Source of the DNA: Acidobacteriota bacterium
GTDB taxonomy: Bacteria > Acidobacteriota > Vicinamibacteria > Fen-336
Assembly: GCA_022340585.1 (NCBI GenBank)
Contig: JAJDNS010000229.1
Span: forward strand, 1-57,693
DNA length: 57,693 nucleotides
Direction of reading: 5' to 3'
This document shows positions 18,186 to 26,144 of the stretch, one piece after another; the stretch's first letter is position 1, and each line of letters starts with the position of its first letter. Position numbers and translations under genes: made by a program. The notes beneath the pieces were generated by a model that worked only from the letters and a program-made list of their open reading frames with translations, searched no databases and was not told the origin of the DNA.

Positions 18186-19327
18186 CGCCCCGCACCGTCC
18201 CGCCGCAGCGGGACGACGGCGGTGGCGTCGATCTCGAACAGCAGATCGTCGCGACAGACGTCGGCGACGGTGGTGACCATGGGAACTCCGGACAACCCCG
18301 CTCGATCGGCAATGCGCTCGAAGGACCGCAGGTCCAGGGGGTTCTTGAGGAAGGCCGTCGCCTGCCTCACGTCGGGCAGTGCCGCCCCCGCTCCCTCCAG
18401 AAGCGCCGACACCGCGGTGAGGGTGTGCCTCGTCTGGGCCTCGAAGTCGCCGACGTGAACCGTGGAGCCGTGGTCGTCGATCGAGGCGGTGCCGGACACG
18501 AAGAAGTACCGGCAGTTCCCCAGGGTCACCGCCATGCCGCGGGCGAAGGCCGAGCCGTACTCCGTGGCTTCGTTCTGCTCGCGATTGTGGAGACGCTGCA
18601 TCTCGAAAGGCGTCCCCGGCCGGCCCTGGGCGGCGATGAGGTCGAGGGTGCACCAGCCGCCACGGGCGTTGCGCCCCTCGATGCCGGTGCTGGCCGGGAT
18701 CGCCCCGTCGCCGTTGCGTCCCATGAGGCCGAGCTTCCTGAAGGCCGCGTTGCGCACCGCGTTGAACGGGCCGTACCAGTCGAGGATGTCCCGCAGGTAG
18801 AACCAGGTCCGCGCCACGTCGCGGAAGCTGTAGCCTTCCTGCTCGAGGAGGGCCACCGCGGAGTCGATCGTCGCTCCCGTCTCCTCGCTCGGGCCGGCGG
18901 CCAGGCGACCGCCCGCCCGCCGCCCCACGTCCGCGAGTCCGAAGAACCGCGCCGACGGTCCTTCGACGATCCGCCCGTACACCCGGTCCCCGTCCGCGAC
19001 CACCCGCGAAGAGTCCGCACGCGCGGCCAGGACGTGGATTCCGGCGAGACCCTCGCGCGCAACCGGGGCGCCCTCGATGTAGGTCGGAGGCACGGCCCAC
19101 AACTCGCTGTCCGTCCCCACCGCCTGGGCCCGTCCCCGGGCCACCGCCGGCGCCGACTCCAGATCACCAAAGATCCGCTCCTGGATCGGCACCGTCTCGT
19201 GCTCCACCAGAGCCTCGTTCAGGTTCCGGTACGCGAGCTCCGCCCGCTCGCTGGTCGCACGACCTCCGACCGTGCACGTCCACGTCAGCAGCGTGAGATC
19301 GCTGCCGCTCTCCGTCACACTCAGCAT
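18182..19327 (-). CDS. Two-domain RidA-superfamily (chorismatase/XanB2-like) protein
   Basis: A 381-residue protein without a signal peptide, first gene of the eight-gene operon. The C-terminal third has the RidA/YjgF pattern: FFVSGTASID, DFEAQTRHTLTAVSALLEGAGAALPDV in outline, ATAFLK and LLFEIDATAVVPL. The arginine that RidA deaminases use just before the last strand is replaced (VPMVTTVADV), so imine hydrolysis is unlikely. The long N-terminal domain and the STGIEGR motif near residue 215 resemble chorismatases (FkbO/Hyg5/XanB2), which make hydroxybenzoates from chorismate. The divergent neighbour is DAHP synthase, the entry to chorismate, which fits. I hold the chorismatase reading at about 50%; the RidA fold is much surer. 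Confidence 0.8.
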   Translation of the reverse strand: MLSVTESGSDLTLLTWTCTVGGRATSERAELAYRNLNEALVEHETVPIQERIFGDLESAPAVARGRAQAVGTDSELWAVPPTYIEGAPVAREGLAGIHVLAARADSSRVVADGDRVYGRIVEGPSARFFGLADVGRRAGGRLAAGPSEETGATIDSAVALLEQEGYSFRDVARTWFYLRDILDWYGPFNAVRNAAFRKLGLMGRNGDGAIPASTGIEGRNARGGWCTLDLIAAQGRPGTPFEMQRLHNREQNEATEYGSAFARGMAVTLGNCRYFFVSGTASIDDHGSTVHVGDFEAQTRHTLTAVSALLEGAGAALPDVRQATAFLKNPLDLRSFERIADRAGLSGVPMVTTVADVCRDDLLFEIDATAVVPLRRDGAGR

Positions 19328-19404
19328 GAGAACCGTGCTCCTTGCACGCTGTGCGCCACGACGACTCCCCCGGCCACCCGTGCAAATGAAAAGACGACGG
19401 GAGC

Positions 19405-19433
19405 AGATTGCCCGAGCGTCGCGCCTCCGTCAA
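19405..19433 (-). promoter_or_regulatory. Weak candidate promoter of the eight-gene operon
   Basis: Reading leftwards, TTGACG (19428-19433) is followed after 17 bases by CAATCT (19405-19410), giving a leader of about 70 bases before the ATG at 19327. The -35 is good but the -10 is poor, so this is tentative. Confidence 0.3.
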
Positions 19434-19510
19434 TGGATTTTTTGAATCAGCCAACATGCGTTTTGGCCAGTAACGACGGGCCCAAACGCGGCTCGCACGC
19501 ATACGATTTA

Positions 19511-19526
19511 TTACGCGGTCGCGTAA
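19511..19526. promoter_or_regulatory. Perfect 7+2+7 inverted repeat, candidate operator
   Basis: TTACGCG-GT-CGCGTAA is a perfect dyad in the divergent spacer between the cytochrome operon and aroF, ending 10 bases before the -35 of the aroF promoter. The size and symmetry fit a dimeric TetR- or MarR-type repressor site. No regulator gene is adjacent. Confidence 0.55.
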
Positions 19527-19536
19527 CATTCTTTCG

Positions 19537-19566
19537 TTGACACGTTCTTTCCAGCACGCGTAGCAT
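19537..19566 (+). promoter_or_regulatory. Promoter of the DAHP synthase gene
   Basis: Consensus TTGACA (19537-19542), an 18-base spacer, then TAGCAT (19561-19566). Transcription would begin near 19573, about 44 bases before the ATG at 19617. It lies next to the inverted repeat at 19511-19526. Confidence 0.6.
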
Positions 19567-19616
19567 GACCGCCGTAGCGGCGGTTGTTCCTGCCGATCAT
19601 GTCACCGGGGAACCTC

Positions 19617-20438
19617 ATGAACGACAACGTGCGACGAGTCGACATCCGAGACTGCTCGATCGGCGGTCCGGAGCTGACGATCATGGCCGGCCCCTGCTCG
19701 ATCGAGTCCCGCGAGCAGATCTTCAAGGCCGCGGAGGTGGTCGCGGCGAGCGGGGCCCGCTTCCTCCGCGGTGGCGCCTTCAAGGTCCGCACCTCACCCA
19801 CCGCCTTCCAGGGGCTGGGCTGGGACGGCTGGAAGCTCCTGCGCGAGGCCGCCGATGCCTTTGGGCTTCTCACGGTGAGCGAGGTGCTCGAGGAGGATCA
19901 GATCGAGAAGGCCCGCGAGTACATCGATCTCGCCCAGATCGGCAGCCGCAACATGCAGAACACGCCGCTCCTCAAGGCCTTCGGCCGCTCGGGGATGCCG
20001 GTCCTGCTCAAGCGCGGGTTCGGCTGCACCATCGACGAGTGGCTCCACGCTGCCGAGTACATCCTGCGCGAGGGCAACGAGGACGTGCTGCTGTGCGAGC
20101 GGGGCATCCGTACCTTCGAGACCGCCACCCGCTTCACCCTCGACGTCGCCGCCATCCCCATCGCCAAGGCGCGCCTCGGGCTCCCGGTGGTCGTGGATCC
20201 CTCGCACGCCGCGGGGCACGTGGACTGGGTCGAGTGCCTCACCCTGTCCGGGGTGGCGGGAGGCGGGGACGGGCTGCTCATCGAGACCCACCCGGACCCG
20301 GCGGCCGCCAAGTCCGACGGGAAGCAGGCGGTGCTTCTGTCCGACTTTGGCGCGCTGATGGAGAAGGCCGGGCGCGTCGCCGCCGCGGTGGGCCGCACCG
20401 TTCCCGCCCCGTCCATGCTGGCCGCCGTCGCCCGCTGA
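19617..20438 (+). CDS. aroF: 3-deoxy-7-phosphoheptulonate (DAHP) synthase, type I-beta
   Basis: A 273-residue cytoplasmic enzyme that condenses phosphoenolpyruvate and erythrose 4-phosphate, the first step of the shikimate pathway. Signatures of the KDO8PS-like I-beta class are TIMAGPCSIESREQI, FLRGGAFKVRTSP, IGSRNMQN, VLLKRGFG, LCERGIRTF and VVVDPSHAAGH (metal-binding histidine). There is no regulatory ACT or chorismate mutase extension. The ATG at 19617 follows GGGGAA by about eight bases; TTG at 19584 and ATG at 19599 are alternatives. Its last 541 bases are antisense to the apparent extension of the sortase frame. The neighbour across the divergent promoter is a chorismatase-like gene. 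Confidence 0.95.
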   Translation: MNDNVRRVDIRDCSIGGPELTIMAGPCSIESREQIFKAAEVVAASGARFLRGGAFKVRTSPTAFQGLGWDGWKLLREAADAFGLLTVSEVLEEDQIEKAREYIDLAQIGSRNMQNTPLLKAFGRSGMPVLLKRGFGCTIDEWLHAAEYILREGNEDVLLCERGIRTFETATRFTLDVAAIPIAKARLGLPVVVDPSHAAGHVDWVECLTLSGVAGGGDGLLIETHPDPAAAKSDGKQAVLLSDFGALMEKAGRVAAAVGRTVPAPSMLAAVAR

Positions 20439-21019
20439 CCCTCAGCGAGCTCGGCCGACACCACGTACCGCAGCGGGCCTCCGGGGCGGATCGCGTCGAA
20501 GGGATAGCAGGTCACGAGGGTGAGCCGCGTGTCACCGGTGTCTGCGGCCACCCACGTTTCCCGGCGGTCCACGACCAAGGTGCGCCTGACGACGTACCGC
20601 CGGCGCTGGCCGTGACGGCGCTCGATCACCACCGGGTCTCCCACCTGCAGCCGCCGCAGGAACGCGAAGTGGGTGTTCCGGTGGCCGCTCACGACGGCAT
20701 TGCCCGCCTCGCCGGGGAGCGGGGTTCCACTCAGGTGTCCGGGACCGAAGGCCATCGTCCGTCCGCTCGCCCCCTCCAGCACCATGAGGTCGACGCCCTG
20801 CCCGGGCACCATCAGACGGGCGACCGGATGGGTGTCGGCCCAGGGCCAGGGAGGCACGTCCCCGGCCCCGGCCCGCTCCCGCTCCCAGGCCCGGCGGACC
20901 AGCTGCTGGGCGAGGATCGCCTTGGCCTCGATCCACCCCGCCTGCCCGCCGTGCCACCCCGCCACCACCAGGGCCGCGACGAGAGCCGTCTCGCGCAACC
21001 CCGGAGAACGACCGGTCAC
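19898..21019 (-). CDS. Class GN sortase with anomalous antisense C-terminal extension
   Basis: Residues 1-191 are a class GN (Gram-negative) sortase transpeptidase: membrane anchor about 10-24, catalytic His113 in VVSGHRNTHF, Cys171 in LTLVTCYPFD, Arg184 in GPLRYVV. It cleaves and anchors the target protein encoded just upstream. The GTG start overlaps that gene's stop (GTGA). Family members of about 190-200 residues end soon after the RYVV strand, here near 20447. In this sequence no in-frame stop follows, and the frame runs on for another 182 codons on the strand opposite aroF, ending at 19898. A TGA exists in another frame right at the expected end, so a one-base indel or sequencing error is plausible. 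The core call is firm; the extension is doubtful. Confidence 0.82.
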   Translation of the reverse strand: MTGRSPGLRETALVAALVVAGWHGGQAGWIEAKAILAQQLVRRAWERERAGAGDVPPWPWADTHPVARLMVPGQGVDLMVLEGASGRTMAFGPGHLSGTPLPGEAGNAVVSGHRNTHFAFLRRLQVGDPVVIERRHGQRRRYVVRRTLVVDRRETWVAADTGDTRLTLVTCYPFDAIRPGGPLRYVVSAELAEGQRATAASMDGAGTVRPTAAATRPAFSISAPKSDRSTACFPSDLAAAGSGWVSMSSPSPPPATPDRVRHSTQSTCPAACEGSTTTGSPRRALAMGMAATSRVKRVAVSKVRMPRSHSSTSSLPSRRMYSAAWSHSSMVQPNPRLSRTGIPERPKALRSGVFCMLRLPIWARSMYSRAFSI

Positions 21020-23163
21020 GACCGACTCCCCGCCGCCCACCCACGGGTCGCCCACAGCACTGCCCCGAAGAGCAGCCCGAGGAGGCCGAGCAGCACGTGC
21101 TCCCCCAGCGGCGTCGCGGTCTGCGGCAGGCTGCCGAACACCCCCTCGTGGGTCCACCCGTGGGGCAGGTTCGTGGCGACGTCGCGCCGGTTCAGTCCGG
21201 CCCCTCGGGGTCGCACCGGCGTCACGTCCACGGCCACGAGGCTCGTGTACCTCGTGACCAGGTGGTGATCGAGGCCGAGGGCGACGACCTGGGCCTTCAC
21301 GTCGTCCGCGGCGGCGCCGTCGTGGAGCGAGTCGAGGAGGGACGCGATCTTGCGACGGGCCCACAGGACTCCCACGCCCTCGCCCCGGCGGTGGCCGTCC
21401 AGGGGCAGCGGCATCCGCCACTCCTCCCGATCTCGCCGCCCCACCACCACCACGCCGTCGGCGCGGCCCGACAGGCGGGCCGAGAGCACCACCGGCTCCC
21501 CCAGGTAGAGGTCGGGGATCCGCTGGGGCCAGGCCTCGACCGCGGCCCCCTCGGGCCAACGGACGTCGATGCCGGTGAGGACCGGGCTCTCGAGGCGGGC
21601 GAAGAGCGTCGCCATCTTCTCCTCCACCTCCCGCACGTCGCCGATGCAGGTGAAGGTGCCGTGCCCGAACTCGGCGGCCCTGGCCATGAAGTGGCCGTTC
21701 GGCGCCGACCCGATGCCCACCGTGAAGAGACGGGTGTCGCCGAGGCGCTGGCGGATGATCCCGAAGAGCTCCCTCTCGTTGCCGACGCTGCCGTCGGTGA
21801 GGAAGACCACCTGTCGCACGAGTCGGGGGTCGTCGCTCCCCACCAGGGCGGCCTCCAGGGCCTCGCGCATCTCCGTCCCCCCGTTGGCGACGAGGCCGGC
21901 CACCCAGCTGCGAGCCAGCGCGACCGTCCGGGGCCCCACCGGCTGCGTCGTGGGAAACAGGCGGTCGGTGGTGTTGTTGAACTGGATCACGTTGAAGCGC
22001 TCGTTGGGCCGGAGACGGTCGAGGGCCACGAGGAGCGCGCGCCGGGCCTGCTCGATGGAGAGGCCCTGCATCGACCCCGAGGTGTCGATGACGTACACGA
22101 TCTCCCGGGGGAGCCGGCTCCTCTCCACCATGGGACCGGTGGGCGGGAACAGCGTCAAGAGCACGTACCGGGCACCGTCCTTCTCCTCCTCGAAGACGGC
22201 GCTGCGGGGCATCGCGTCGTCCCGGGGGCTCCACGCGAGCTCGAAGTCGCGGTCGGCCCGAACCCGCGGGCTCCGGAGACGGACCCGGAAGCCCCCCGTG
22301 CTGCGCCTCTCGGTGATCACGGCGTGGTAGCGGCTCAGGACCCGGTCCACGGGGAAGCCGGCGTCGACCTCGACCTCGATCCACACCGGGTTGTGAAGCG
22401 CCTCGGAGGGGCCCCTCACCGGCGGGGTGACGTGGGATGCATCGGGGACCCGGTCGGTGTCCGCCGACCAGCCACCCCCGTCGTCGAGGGAGGCCACCGG
22501 GTGGCCGGGGATGTAGCGGGGAGCGACCACGAGGGGGAACCGGAGCCGGACCTCGCCCTCGTCGAACCGGAGCACCTGCTGCAGCTCGATCTCGACCTCG
22601 ACCTCCTCTCCGGGGGCGACGTTCGCCACGCGGCTGGTGAAGATGTTCGGGCGCTGCTGCTCCACGAGGCTCGTCCGCCGTCCCGAGTCGGCGGCACGTC
22701 GGTACTCGGCCCGGGCCTCCTCCCGCTCTCGAATCTCTCCCTCCACGACCCGCTCCCCCACCCGCATCCGCAGGTGGTCGACGGCGGCCTGCTCGGGCAG
22801 CGGGAACACGTAGACCCCCTCGACGAAGCCGTCGGTCCCGTTCCGGAAGCGCTGGGTCACCCTCGCCCGTCCCACGACGCCGAAGACCTGGTAGTGGACC
22901 TCGGTGGCGAGGGTCGGGGCGGCGACCCAGGGTTCGGCTCTCTGCCGCCGCATCAGGAAGCAGCCGCTCGTCACCTCCTCCGGTCCGAGTGCCCCTTCCG
23001 GCAGGACCTCGTCCACGGGAGCGGCCAGCACGACCACCGCCCCCATGAGAAGCAGCCCCAGAGCGATGGCGAGGACGAACGCCCGGCCCAGCAGGTGGAT
23101 GAAGTCCCGCGCGACGTCCCGTCCGCGGATCCCCACGGTGACGGCATCTCGTTCACTGGTCAT
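21016..23163 (-). CDS. Sortase target protein: VIT and von Willebrand A domains, LPQTATP signal
   Basis: A 715-residue cell-surface protein, the dedicated substrate of the adjacent sortase. An N-terminal membrane/signal segment lies about 28-48. A VIT (inter-alpha-trypsin-like) domain covers about 60-190 (YQVFGVVGRARVTQRFRN, FVFPLPE-type strands), and a vWA domain about 335-510 has the MIDAS motif DTSGSM. The end carries a sorting signal: LPQTATP at about 679-685, a hydrophobic helix and the basic tail ATRGWAAGSRS. The ATG at 23163 has AGGAGGGGG just upstream; the open frame extends much further but is antisense to the kinase genes. It is transcribed divergently from the two-component system and overlaps the sortase gene by four bases. 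Confidence 0.93.
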   Translation of the reverse strand: MTSERDAVTVGIRGRDVARDFIHLLGRAFVLAIALGLLLMGAVVVLAAPVDEVLPEGALGPEEVTSGCFLMRRQRAEPWVAAPTLATEVHYQVFGVVGRARVTQRFRNGTDGFVEGVYVFPLPEQAAVDHLRMRVGERVVEGEIREREEARAEYRRAADSGRRTSLVEQQRPNIFTSRVANVAPGEEVEVEIELQQVLRFDEGEVRLRFPLVVAPRYIPGHPVASLDDGGGWSADTDRVPDASHVTPPVRGPSEALHNPVWIEVEVDAGFPVDRVLSRYHAVITERRSTGGFRVRLRSPRVRADRDFELAWSPRDDAMPRSAVFEEEKDGARYVLLTLFPPTGPMVERSRLPREIVYVIDTSGSMQGLSIEQARRALLVALDRLRPNERFNVIQFNNTTDRLFPTTQPVGPRTVALARSWVAGLVANGGTEMREALEAALVGSDDPRLVRQVVFLTDGSVGNERELFGIIRQRLGDTRLFTVGIGSAPNGHFMARAAEFGHGTFTCIGDVREVEEKMATLFARLESPVLTGIDVRWPEGAAVEAWPQRIPDLYLGEPVVLSARLSGRADGVVVVGRRDREEWRMPLPLDGHRRGEGVGVLWARRKIASLLDSLHDGAAADDVKAQVVALGLDHHLVTRYTSLVAVDVTPVRPRGAGLNRRDVATNLPHGWTHEGVFGSLPQTATPLGEHVLLGLLGLLFGAVLWATRGWAAGSRS

Positions 23164-23303
23164 CTCCCCCTCCTTGCCCTCCAGATGTACGGCCGGAATC
23201 GGGATTGGCCGGGGCGGGAAGAGGACCCCACCGGGACGAATTCGGGCAGGAAGATGGCCGTCGCCCCGCCCCGGCGGCAGCGGCCACGGCCCGGCAGACG
23301 CGC

Positions 23304-23309
23304 TATAGT
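23304..23309 (+). promoter_or_regulatory. -10 element for the sortase-system two-component operon
   Basis: TATAGT, five of six consensus bases, lies 13 bases before the response-regulator ATG, so the leader would be very short. No good -35 is visible 16-18 bases upstream, which would suit activated transcription. Confidence 0.4.
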
Positions 23310-23322
23310 CCTCGAGGGACGC

Positions 23323-24021
23323 ATGGGCCGACGGATCGCGATCGTCGAGGACGACCGGACGCTGCGCGAGAACTACGCGGACGTCCTCCGCCGGCACGGG
23401 TACGAGGTCTCCGTCTACTCCGACCGGCCCTCGGCGATGCTGGCGTTTCGGAGCCGGCTCCCCGACCTCGCCGTCGTCGACATCGGGCTCGGCGACGAGA
23501 TCGACGGCGGGTTCGCGCTCTGCCGGGAGCTTCGCGCCCTCTCGGCCACCCTGCCCATCCTGTTCCTCACCGCCCGGGACAGCGAGTTCGACAGCGTGGC
23601 CGGGCTCCGCCTGGGCGCCGACGACTACCTCTCCAAGGACATCAGCCTGCCCCACCTCCTGGCGCGGATCGCGGCGCTGTTCCGCCGGGTCGACGCCGCG
23701 GGCACCGACGCCTCGGCCGAGGACGTGATCGACCGGGGCCGTCTCCGGCTCGACGCGAAGCGGGTCCTCGCCACGTGGGGCGGCCAGCGGGTGGACCTCA
23801 CAGTCACCGAGTTCTGGATCGTCCACGCCCTCGCCCGCCACCCCGGTCACGTCCGGAGCCGCGAGCAGCTCATGGGCGAAGCCCAGATGGTCGTCGACGA
23901 CGCCACCGTCACGTCGCACGTCAAGCGCATCCGGAAGAAGTTCCACTCCCTCGATCCCTCTTTCGACCGGATCGAGAGCGTGTACGGTCTCGGCTATCGC
24001 TGGAGCCCGGAGCCCGGGTAG
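23323..24021 (+). CDS. pdsR: Dedicated sortase system response regulator (OmpR/PhoB type)
   Basis: A 232-residue response regulator. The receiver domain (1-120) has the acidic pair ED/D at 9-11, phospho-acceptor Asp53 in LAVVDIGL, and TARDS and the lysine in SKDISLPHL. The C-terminal winged helix (about 135-230) is of the OmpR type (TVTEFWIVHALARHPGHV, VTSHVKRIRKKF, YGLGYRW). The length and neighbours match the proteobacterial dedicated sortase response regulator. It should bind the divergent promoter and control the sortase and its target. The histidine kinase gene starts at the base after its stop codon. Confidence 0.92.
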   Translation: MGRRIAIVEDDRTLRENYADVLRRHGYEVSVYSDRPSAMLAFRSRLPDLAVVDIGLGDEIDGGFALCRELRALSATLPILFLTARDSEFDSVAGLRLGADDYLSKDISLPHLLARIAALFRRVDAAGTDASAEDVIDRGRLRLDAKRVLATWGGQRVDLTVTEFWIVHALARHPGHVRSREQLMGEAQMVVDDATVTSHVKRIRKKFHSLDPSFDRIESVYGLGYRWSPEPG

Positions 24022-26118
24022 GTGCGGCGCCTCCGACTCGGCATCCCGGTCCAGATCCTCCTCGTCTCGAGCTTCGTGCTGGTGCTGCCCTGGCTGGGCC
24101 TCGAGCTCGTGCGGGAGCAGCAGCGCCTCGTCCTCGACGGCCAGGAGCGGGCCCTCGCGGCGACGGCACGGCGCGCGGCGGTGGCCCTGAGCGACCGACC
24201 GGGCCTGCTCCTCCCGGCCGGCGCCGGTGCGGGAGGGGTGCTGCGGATCCTGGACCTCTCCGGGCCCGTCGTCCCCGACGGGCAGACGGGGGACTGGGAC
24301 GAGGCGGCCATGGAGCCTCACCGGCTCCCGCCGGCCGGCGTCGCCTCTCCCCGCCCCCTCTCGGCCGTCTATCGGATCGGTCGGCACGGGGGCGGCGTCT
24401 ACGTCCTCTTCGAGGTCGAGGACGCCGGGGTCGTCTTCCGGGACCCGGACCGCGAGACGGGGGACGGCGACCGCCTCGAGATCGCGGTGGTGACGGCGGA
24501 CGACGACTTCCTCCGCTTCGCCGTCGACGCCGTGGCCGACGGGCCGGTCTCGGCGTGGCTGCTGCGCGACGACGGCTCGAGCGCCCCGGACAACCGGATC
24601 GCCGGCGCCTGGCGATCGACCGCGGAGGGGTACACGGTCGAGCTCCGTCTCCCGCGAACCCTGGTGGGTGCGCGCCTGGCCTTCGCCGTCGTGGACGTCG
24701 ACTCGCCGGAGACTCGACAGGTCGCCGGCCGGATCGAGTCGAGCGCCACCGACACACCGGGAACGCTCGCCGTGGTCCTCGCCCCGTCGCCGGAGATGAG
24801 TGACCTCCTGGCGAGCCTGGCCGGACCGCAGACCCAGATCTGGGTCATCGACGCCGGCAAGCACATCCTGGCCCACGCCGGCTCCCTGGCCCCGGACAAG
24901 ACAGCGGAGGAGCCGGCGAGGCCCGACGGGTGGGTCCCCGACCCGATCGCTCGGGCGATGCGCACCCTCGTCCGGCCACCTCGCCTCCACGGGGACCCGC
25001 CCGAGACCCACGAGGTGGACCGGGCCCTGGCCGGCGAGCCCGCCACCCGCTGGCGCCCCGCCGCCGGCTCCTCCACACTGGTGATCTCCGCGACCCATCC
25101 GGTCCGGGTCGAAGGACAGGTGCGGGCCGCCGTCCTCGCCCGGGAGACGGCCACCGACCTCCTGCGGGCCCGGGGCCACGCCTTCGAGAAGGTCCTCGGG
25201 GCCATCCTCGCCGTGGCCCTGCTCGGGCTCGGGGCGCTCCTGGCCTTCGCCTCCCGACTCTCGGTCCGGGTTCGACGTCTGCGCGACAGCGTCGAGCATC
25301 TCGAGGCCGGGGGCCGAGAACCGCTGCCCGTGCTGCCCGGGGCGACCGCGGCCGACGAGGTCGGGGACCTCGCCCGCAGCGTCGCGGCCATGGCCGAGAG
25401 ACAGAGAGAGCAGACCGCGTACCTCGAGCAGGTGGGGCGCCGGCTGTCCCACGAGATGCGGACGCCGGTGGGGGTCGTGCGCTCCTCTCTCGACAACCTC
25501 CGTCTCGGGGCGATCCCGGCCGAGGCCCGCGTCTACCTGGACCGGGCCGACGACGGCCTGCGCCGCCTCAGCCTCATCCTCTCCCGGCTGAGCGAAGCCA
25601 CCCGTCTGGAGCAGACCCTCGCCGCCACCGAGCGCGAGCGCTACGACCTCGTCCCGGTCGTGCGGGGCAGCGTCGAGGGCTACCGCACGGCCCACCCCGA
25701 CCGTGCGATCACGCTGCAGGAGCCGGGCGAGCCCCTGCCCGCGGTGGGCTCACCGGACCTGCTCGCGCAGATGCTCGACAAGCTCGTCGACAACGCCCTG
25801 GCCTTCGCGCGGCCGGGGACCGCGGTCGAGGTCGACCTGTGGCGGATCGGGAGGGCGGCCACCCTCTCCGTCCGCAACGAGGGTCCCCGGCTGCCCTCGG
25901 AGATGGGTCGCCGGCTCTTCGAGTCGATGGTGTCCGTCCGTCCGAAGGGAACGGGCGAAGGAGGCGCACCCCACCTCGGGCTGGGTCTGTACATCGTGCG
26001 GCTGATCGCCGAGTTCCACGGAGGGGCGGCCGCCGCCCACGACCGACCCGACGGCCGGGGCGTGATCGTGACCGTGAGCCTGCCGCTGGCCCCGGCCCCG
26101 GGGGCCGCTCACCCCTGA
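24022..26118 (+). CDS. pdsS: Dedicated sortase system sensor histidine kinase
   Basis: A 698-residue membrane kinase with a GTG start directly after the regulator's TAG. Layout: first membrane helix about 8-28; a large periplasmic region about 30-385 that includes a CBM9-like/DOMON-like part (DGDRLEIAVVTADDDF, TVELRLPRTLVG); second helix about 388-412; HAMP-like linker; HisKA with His477 in RLSHEMRTPVGVV; HATPase with the N-box DNALAF and GLGLYIVRL. The carbohydrate-binding-like sensor region suggests an envelope or polysaccharide cue. It is co-transcribed with the response regulator and ends 26 bases from the convergent DeoR gene. Confidence 0.92.
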   Translation: MRRLRLGIPVQILLVSSFVLVLPWLGLELVREQQRLVLDGQERALAATARRAAVALSDRPGLLLPAGAGAGGVLRILDLSGPVVPDGQTGDWDEAAMEPHRLPPAGVASPRPLSAVYRIGRHGGGVYVLFEVEDAGVVFRDPDRETGDGDRLEIAVVTADDDFLRFAVDAVADGPVSAWLLRDDGSSAPDNRIAGAWRSTAEGYTVELRLPRTLVGARLAFAVVDVDSPETRQVAGRIESSATDTPGTLAVVLAPSPEMSDLLASLAGPQTQIWVIDAGKHILAHAGSLAPDKTAEEPARPDGWVPDPIARAMRTLVRPPRLHGDPPETHEVDRALAGEPATRWRPAAGSSTLVISATHPVRVEGQVRAAVLARETATDLLRARGHAFEKVLGAILAVALLGLGALLAFASRLSVRVRRLRDSVEHLEAGGREPLPVLPGATAADEVGDLARSVAAMAERQREQTAYLEQVGRRLSHEMRTPVGVVRSSLDNLRLGAIPAEARVYLDRADDGLRRLSLILSRLSEATRLEQTLAATERERYDLVPVVRGSVEGYRTAHPDRAITLQEPGEPLPAVGSPDLLAQMLDKLVDNALAFARPGTAVEVDLWRIGRAATLSVRNEGPRLPSEMGRRLFESMVSVRPKGTGEGGAPHLGLGLYIVRLIAEFHGGAAAAHDRPDGRGVIVTVSLPLAPAPGAAHP

Positions 26119-26144
26119 CGACCGCCCCGGGCGGGACCGCACTC

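Noticed and set aside
21097..23322. Upstream in-frame extension of the response regulator
   Set aside because: It is antisense to the VIT/vWA gene and low-complexity; the receiver domain begins at the ATG at 23323.
26119..26144. CCGCCC-C-GGGCGG hairpin between convergent pdsS and deoR genes as a terminator
   Set aside because: Short, GC-only and without a T tract; could be chance in this composition.
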